Assembly (NCBI GenBank): GCA_047973235.1
Contig: JBKEBP010000262.1
Location: 1-10,148, forward strand
DNA: 10,148 bases
Direction of reading: 5' to 3'
From: Aequitasia sp047973235
GTDB lineage: Bacteria; Bacillota; Clostridia; Lachnospirales; Lachnospiraceae
Shown here: positions 6,475 to 10,148 of the stretch, in pieces
Layout: each line of letters starts with the position of its first letter
Position numbering within the stretch: position 1 is the stretch's first letter
Translations under genes and position numbers: made by a program
Notes under the pieces: generated by a model
Told to the model about the DNA's origin: nothing
Database searches by the model: none
The model's input: only the letters and a program-made list of their open reading frames with translations

Positions 6475-7435
6475 GCTCCAACTGTCCCCCAGCTCTTTCT
6501 TCATTTTGGATTATATTCTCAATGATAAATACAGGGCGTCTCTTTACCTCTTCAAACATCTTTCCAACATATATTCCCATAATTCCCATTGCAATTAATT
6601 GAAGACTACCCATAAAACCCACAATAGAAATGGTTGTCACCCAACCGGCAGGAGTGGCTCCCCCCAGCAGATACCCAACAATTATGTAAATGAGGTACGC
6701 GAAGGAGAGTATTGAAAAAAAGATTCCTGCGTATATTGACAACATCAGAGGCCGACTGGAAAATGAAGTAATGCCATCCAGCCCCAATTTTAGCATTCTC
6801 ATTAGTGAATAATGACTTCTTCCCGCCGCTCTCTGACCCGAGGTAAACTCTACAAATGTGTGCTTGAAACCCATCCAAGGGAATAATCCCCGCAGAAATG
6901 GGTTTTGTTCATGAATACTATTCTTGAGAACATCCAGCACTTTGGCAGATATCAGCCTGAAGTCAGCGGAAGATTCTCCAATCTCAACATTAGTCAGTGA
7001 GTTTACAAGTTTGTAATATAATTTGGAACTTGCCCTTTTCAACAGTCCTACCTTTTTGTTGTAAATACGTTTCGTATATACTATCTCATACCCATTCTCA
7101 AACTGTTCAAGTAGCTTGGCGATCACTTCGGGAGGATGTTCGAGGTCAGAATCCATCATTATCACCGCATCGCCTGTACACAGTGAAAATCCCGCCATCA
7201 ATGAATTCTGGTGTCCAAATCTCGCAGATAATTGAACCCCGACAGTGTTGTCAGATTGCTTCACAAGGTCTTCAACTACTTGGTAAGAACGGTCTTTACA
7301 TTTATCAACCACATATATGATCTGGAAATGATATCGTTCTTTCATACGGCTCAAAACATCCTGAAGAACGTTGTGGAAACTTGGCAGCCCTTTCTCTTCA
7401 TTATAAACAGGCAGAACAATATCAATGTTCTTCAT
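6455..7435 (-). CDS. Polyprenyl-phosphate glycosyltransferase (DPM1/GtrB-type family 2)
   Basis: 326 residues. The catalytic GT-A domain begins IDIVLPVYNEEKGLP (4-18). The metal site is MMDSDLEHPPE (93-103, DxD at D95/D97), and QNPFLRGLFPWMGF (177-190) and ERxAGxSHYS-like RAAGRSHYS (202-210) are typical of the DPM1/GtrB/ArnC group. Two C-terminal membrane hairpin helices lie near 229-257 and 264-292, as in GtrB. It should transfer a sugar from an NDP donor to undecaprenyl phosphate at the inner face, giving the donor for an outer-face GT-C enzyme; the next gene may be that enzyme. The usual DDGSxD is VDKCKD (43-48), keeping the aspartates but losing Gly-Ser. The ATG at 7435 has AAAGGTG 6 bases upstream; a GTG at 7444 lies inside that site and is unlikely. 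It overlaps the preceding SDR by 14 bases. Confidence 0.9.
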   Translation of the reverse strand: MKNIDIVLPVYNEEKGLPSFHNVLQDVLSRMKERYHFQIIYVVDKCKDRSYQVVEDLVKQSDNTVGVQLSARFGHQNSLMAGFSLCTGDAVIMMDSDLEHPPEVIAKLLEQFENGYEIVYTKRIYNKKVGLLKRASSKLYYKLVNSLTNVEIGESSADFRLISAKVLDVLKNSIHEQNPFLRGLFPWMGFKHTFVEFTSGQRAAGRSHYSLMRMLKLGLDGITSFSSRPLMLSIYAGIFFSILSFAYLIYIIVGYLLGGATPAGWVTTISIVGFMGSLQLIAMGIMGIYVGKMFEEVKRRPVFIIENIIQNEERAGGQLEHGDSIN

Positions 7436-8306
7436 ACATTTCACCTTTCATATATTTGACCGTCTTTTTTATCCCGTGGATAAAATCAACTCTGGGAAAA
7501 TAGTTCAAAAGGCTCTGAGCTTTTCGTATATCGGCAACAATGTCGGGCACTTCGTTTTTTCTCTGCACTCCGGTACAACTTACCGGTTTATCAGTGCCAG
7601 CACTCTGCTGGATTAGTTCAACAATTTCGCCAACACTCCAAGATTTTCCGCTCCCAATATTTACCACTTCATACCTTGAAACAGTTGATGTAATCGTCTG
7701 GTGAATAGCCCGAAGCAAGTCATCGATATAAACATAATCTCTTCGCGGCCTTAGATCCTGTACAACGATTTTTTTTACACTAGGATCGATAGCTTGGCTT
7801 ATCACTTCAGGTATCAAAAATTTACTGTCCTGGCAAGGCCCATATACATTGAATAACCGAAGAACTGTGACAGGAACACTCATATTTTCGCTATAAAACT
7901 GTGCGATTTCTTCACCAAGATATTTACTGTGGTTGTAAGGAGTATTTGGGCAAACCGGGTGTTTTTCATCAATAGGCAAATACTGCGGAACGCCATATAC
8001 ATAAGTATTTAAGTAGGTAAAAGGGCAGTTGCATTTCCGGCAGAACTCCAAAGCGGACAACGTTCCCATAGTATTTGTCTGATAATACTCTCTAGGATAT
8101 TTCCAACTGTCAGGCACATAAGTCCTGGCAGCAAGATGAACAACATGGTCGATATCTGTGCCATAGAGAATACGTAAATCGGCTACCGATATATCTCCTT
8201 GCAATATGCTGTTTTGTGAAACAGCGATGCCTTTTGCGTGTAAATAGTGCGTCAATTTTGACCCAATAAACCCATCTGCTCCAGTGATCAACACTCGCTT
8301 ACTCAT
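7422..8306 (-). CDS. Extended SDR, NDP-sugar 4-keto reductase or epimerase
   Basis: 294 residues from the ATG at 8306. The frame is open further upstream, but the residues MSKRVLITGADGFIGSK give the natural start, and that ATG overlaps the previous gene's stop (ATGAGTAA). The Rossmann motif is TGADGFIG (8-15). The active site is T101 in LNTYVYG, with Y124 and K128 in YNHSK. RLFNVYGP (150-157) and RPRRDYVYIDDLLRAI (186-201) are standard extended-SDR features. The protein most resembles GDP-4-keto-6-deoxy-mannose reductases and UDP-hexose 4-epimerases. It follows a 4,6-dehydratase and a nucleotidyltransferase, so I infer that it reduces or epimerises the 4-keto-6-deoxy sugar nucleotide they make. 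Fold and cofactor class are secure; the reaction is a guess from context. Confidence 0.85.
   Translation of the reverse strand: MSKRVLITGADGFIGSKLTHYLHAKGIAVSQNSILQGDISVADLRILYGTDIDHVVHLAARTYVPDSWKYPREYYQTNTMGTLSALEFCRKCNCPFTYLNTYVYGVPQYLPIDEKHPVCPNTPYNHSKYLGEEIAQFYSENMSVPVTVLRLFNVYGPCQDSKFLIPEVISQAIDPSVKKIVVQDLRPRRDYVYIDDLLRAIHQTITSTVSRYEVVNIGSGKSWSVGEIVELIQQSAGTDKPVSCTGVQRKNEVPDIVADIRKAQSLLNYFPRVDFIHGIKKTVKYMKGEMYEEH
7442..7448 (-). promoter_or_regulatory. Ribosome binding site fixing the start at 7435
   Basis: AAAGGTG on the minus strand, 6 bases before ATG 7435. The alternative GTG start at 7444 falls within this sequence, which argues against it. Confidence 0.65.
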
Positions 8307-9012
8307 GTAAATATCGATCCCGGTCTTCTTCAAAGTTATCAATCGCCTGCATGTAGTCATCTGGACGTCCAATATCAAGCCAAAGGCCTTCATGAGGGTA
8401 GACAGAGACAGGGATATTTTTATCAAGAAACGTATGCATTAGTTCATCGAACCCAAAACTCTGATCTGGGGGAATAAATTCTAGTGTTTTCCGGTTAACC
8501 ATGTAGACCCCCATGCTCACATCATAATAATGATGTGGTTTTTCATTAAAACCTACAAGGCGTTCTTTATCAACTTCCAATACGCCATAATCAATCTTTG
8601 CAGTTCGCTTCATGGCCGAAATGGTAAAGATGGCATCACTTTTCTTATGTGTATTGTACAGGCTAGCATAATTCAAGTCAGTCAATACATCCCCATTCAT
8701 GACCAGGAAATCCTCGGGAAGATCTTCAATTATACGCAACGGCCCCATAGTATTAAGCGCTTTAGTTTCAATAGAATAACTAATTTTCACGCCCAGTTTA
8801 TCGCCACTGCCGAAATATGCGCGAATAAGTTCAGCCTGATGATTGACGGCTAATGTAATATCAGTAACATCATAGTTTTTGAGTTGGCGTATAATAACTT
8901 CAAGGATAGGGTAATCTCCAATAGGCATCAGAGGCTTAGGCAATACCGACGTATACGGACGTAGGCGAGTCCCTTTTCCTCCGGCTAATATTACGGCTTT
9001 TTTATTAGACAT
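8299..9012 (-). CDS. Sugar-1-phosphate nucleotidyltransferase
   Basis: 237 residues, the length of the short, single-domain NTP-transferase type (HddC/WcbM/RmlA-like core without a C-terminal extension). The signature is GGKGTRLRPYTSVLPKPLMP (11-30), including the activator/nucleotide-binding GxGTRL and catalytic lysine PKP. Other sites are VMNGDVLTD (104-112, metal-binding Asp), GFNEKP (154-159), MGVYMV (167-172) and WLDIGRPDDY (211-220). It would join a hexose-1-phosphate to NTP, releasing pyrophosphate, to give the substrate of the adjacent dehydratase. The base (GTP, CTP, dTTP or UTP) cannot be read from the sequence. The ATG at 9012 overlaps the dehydratase stop by 8 bases, and its own stop overlaps the next ATG by 8, so all three are coupled. 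No left-handed beta-helix acyltransferase domain is attached. Confidence 0.92.
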   Translation of the reverse strand: MSNKKAVILAGGKGTRLRPYTSVLPKPLMPIGDYPILEVIIRQLKNYDVTDITLAVNHQAELIRAYFGSGDKLGVKISYSIETKALNTMGPLRIIEDLPEDFLVMNGDVLTDLNYASLYNTHKKSDAIFTISAMKRTAKIDYGVLEVDKERLVGFNEKPHHYYDVSMGVYMVNRKTLEFIPPDQSFGFDELMHTFLDKNIPVSVYPHEGLWLDIGRPDDYMQAIDNFEEDRDRYLHE

Positions 9013-9970
9013 TATATATCCCAGCCTTATATTTTCTTAGATTTTTGGCATCTGCGAACCATTCAATAGTTCGGGAGAGTCCCTGTTCTATACTAACCTC
9101 AGGCCTGAAATCAGTCAAGTTAAGAATCAAAGAGTTGTCGCACCAGAGCCGTTGCACCTCGCTCTTCCCTGGTCGAATTCTCTTGGAGTCAATCGCAAAC
9201 ACAACATCGCTGTTCATAATATCCTTAATCTTGTCCAGCACATCTGCAATGCTGATTTCATAGTTTGAACCGATATTGACGACACGTCCTACAGTACTGT
9301 CGCATTTCACCAATGCGACCATCCCGCGACAAGTATCTGTAACGTAGTTGAAGTCTCTTGTCGGAGAGAGGTCGCCGACCATTATTTGCTTATATCCTGA
9401 TGCAATCTGAGCAATAATTGACGGTATTACTGCTCTTGCTGATTGCCGGGGACCATAAGTATTAAAAGGTCTAGCAATAACCAAAGGAAGGTCGAATGAA
9501 CTATAAAAACTCATAGCAAGCGCATCCGCACCAATTTTTGACGCGCTGTAAGGCGATTGAGGCTGTGAGGGATGAGCCTCATCAATTGGAACATAACGCG
9601 CAGTTCCGTAGACTTCACTGGTTGAAGTGACCAATATCTTCTCGACTTTGTTTTCCAGAGCAGCCTGACATATGTTTAGAGTCCCTTTGACATTGGTGTC
9701 AATATAGCTGTCAGGAGCCACATATGAATACGGAATTGCGATAAGGGCTGCCAAGTGAAAGATAATATCAATATCCTTTGTTATGCTCTTGCAGAAAAAA
9801 GGGTCCCTCACATCCCCGGAAACGACTTCAACAGCCTCGGGACATGAAATGTCGTCAAGCCATCCCCAATCATTAAAGGAATTATAATATGCGAGAGCCT
9901 TTATTATAGCTCCTTCCTTATGTAACTCTTCCACGAGATGGGAACCGATAATACCATCTGCCCCAGTCAC
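9005..9970 (-). CDS. NAD-dependent sugar-nucleotide 4,6-dehydratase, LegB-type
   Basis: 321 residues from GTG 9970. TGADGIIGSHL (2-12) is the NAD-binding loop. The dehydratase triad sits in TSTSEVYG (115-122: T117, S118, E119), with Y141 and K145 in YSASK. FHLAALIAIPYSYVAP (71-86), ARPFNTYGPRQSARAVIP (166-183) and GDLSPTRDFNYVTDT (199-213) closely match LegB-type enzymes, which turn an NDP-N-acetylglucosamine or related NDP-hexose into its 4-keto-6-deoxy form. None of the usual legionaminate genes (legC, legI, legF) is here, so legionaminic acid is not implied. The 5' end is odd. The frame upstream reads SFEINGKRVHV, homologous to the normal first beta strand, but no ATG, GTG or TTG lies between the stop at 10001 and GTG 9970. 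Starting at GTG removes that strand. GGAAAGAGAG, 5 bases before GTG, could act as ribosome site. Confidence 0.85.
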   Translation of the reverse strand: MTGADGIIGSHLVEELHKEGAIIKALAYYNSFNDWGWLDDISCPEAVEVVSGDVRDPFFCKSITKDIDIIFHLAALIAIPYSYVAPDSYIDTNVKGTLNICQAALENKVEKILVTSTSEVYGTARYVPIDEAHPSQPQSPYSASKIGADALAMSFYSSFDLPLVIARPFNTYGPRQSARAVIPSIIAQIASGYKQIMVGDLSPTRDFNYVTDTCRGMVALVKCDSTVGRVVNIGSNYEISIADVLDKIKDIMNSDVVFAIDSKRIRPGKSEVQRLWCDNSLILNLTDFRPEVSIEQGLSRTIEWFADAKNLRKYKAGIYNV

Positions 9971-10000
9971 ATGTACTCTCTTTCCGTTTATTTCGAATGA
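9971..10000 (-). other. In-frame N-terminal coding remnant without start codon
   Basis: Ten codons (SFEINGKRVH) continue the dehydratase frame upstream of GTG 9970, up to a TAA at 10001-10003. They resemble the normal N-terminus of the family (M-x-GKRVLVTGADG), with Phe or Ile codons where Met is expected. They are either translated from a non-standard start such as ATA, or mark damage to the gene's 5' end. Confidence 0.55.
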
Positions 10001-10148
10001 TTACACCCCATTCTGGTAACTTTCAGCACAGCCCGTCAAAGTCAATGCTAACAATATAATGCATTTATGGTGCTATATCTTTGTTTGCTCTCTATTAAGG
10101 ATCTAGCGTTAACCGTAAATATCCCTTATTCTTTTTTGTACCATATGC
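10001..10148. other. Upstream region: no complete gene, no clear promoter
   Basis: On the minus strand two short frames run in from the window edge, one ending RLTLDP-stop and one ending KRIRDIYG-stop. Either could be the tail of a preceding gene. A TTGACT lies in the minus strand near 10043, but no matching -10 box at 16-18 bases stands out. I cannot assign a promoter or terminator with confidence. Confidence 0.35.

Noticed and set aside
8307..8426. 40-residue N-terminal extension of the second SDR
   Set aside because: It is the antisense-free overlap of the nucleotidyltransferase 3' end read in another frame. The Rossmann strand begins right after ATG 8306, which overlaps the upstream stop.
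10001..10075. Lipoprotein-like peptide ending LLALTLTGCAESYQNGV on the minus strand
   Set aside because: It has a lipobox-like LTGC, but the frame is bounded by stops, has no ATG and is only 24 codons long. Chance resemblance is more likely than a gene.
1..10148. CRISPR arrays, tRNA or rRNA genes
   Set aside because: No regularly spaced repeats and no cloverleaf or rRNA-like segments were seen on reading both strands.

Overview
The window is most of a surface-polysaccharide (or glycolipid/glycoprotein glycan) gene cluster. Eight genes all read on the minus strand, so transcription runs from high to low coordinates. They sit next to about 0.7 kb of decayed DNA at the left edge. Base composition is moderately AT-rich, several genes start behind strong Shine-Dalgarno sequences (an AGGAGGAA at 4303-4310, a GGAGG at 3360-3364), and the cluster carries a large GT-C-like membrane protein. 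Together these suggest a Firmicute, most likely a clostridium. This is inferred from style only; no taxonomic marker gene is present.

Layout in transcription order: (1) about 10001-10148, apparently non-coding DNA ahead of the first complete gene; (2) a LegB-type NAD-dependent sugar-nucleotide 4,6-dehydratase, whose 5' end lacks a normal start codon; (3) a sugar-1-phosphate nucleotidyltransferase; (4) a second extended SDR, probably a 4-keto reductase or epimerase; (5) a DPM1/GtrB-type polyprenyl-phosphate glycosyltransferase; (6) a GT-C-like polytopic membrane protein; (7) a cytoplasmic family 2 glycosyltransferase; (8) after a 116-base gap holding a hairpin, an acetolactate-synthase-like thiamine diphosphate (ThDP) flavoenzyme; (9) a third SDR. 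Genes 2 to 7 overlap or nearly touch, and genes 8 and 9 are 4 bases apart, so there are two tightly coupled blocks.

Proposed joint role (inference): the nucleotidyltransferase activates a sugar phosphate, the dehydratase makes an NDP-4-keto-6-deoxy sugar, and the second SDR reduces or epimerises it. The DPM1-like and GT-C-like proteins would move a sugar through a polyprenyl-phosphate carrier to the outer face of the membrane, and the family 2 transferase would add another residue inside the cell. The last two genes resemble the YerE/YerF pair, which adds a two-carbon unit from pyruvate to a keto-sugar and then reduces it. The most interesting reading is therefore that this cluster makes a branched-chain (hydroxyethyl-bearing) deoxysugar. 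No 3-deoxygenase is visible in the window, so the exact sugar is unknown.

The left 712 bases hold no intact gene. They contain two IS3-family (IS150-type) terminal repeats in the same orientation, one apparently inserted into the start of the other element's orfA, and a frameshifted remnant of an acyl-carrier-protein-like gene on the plus strand. The cluster's left border therefore looks like a site of repeated insertion and decay.
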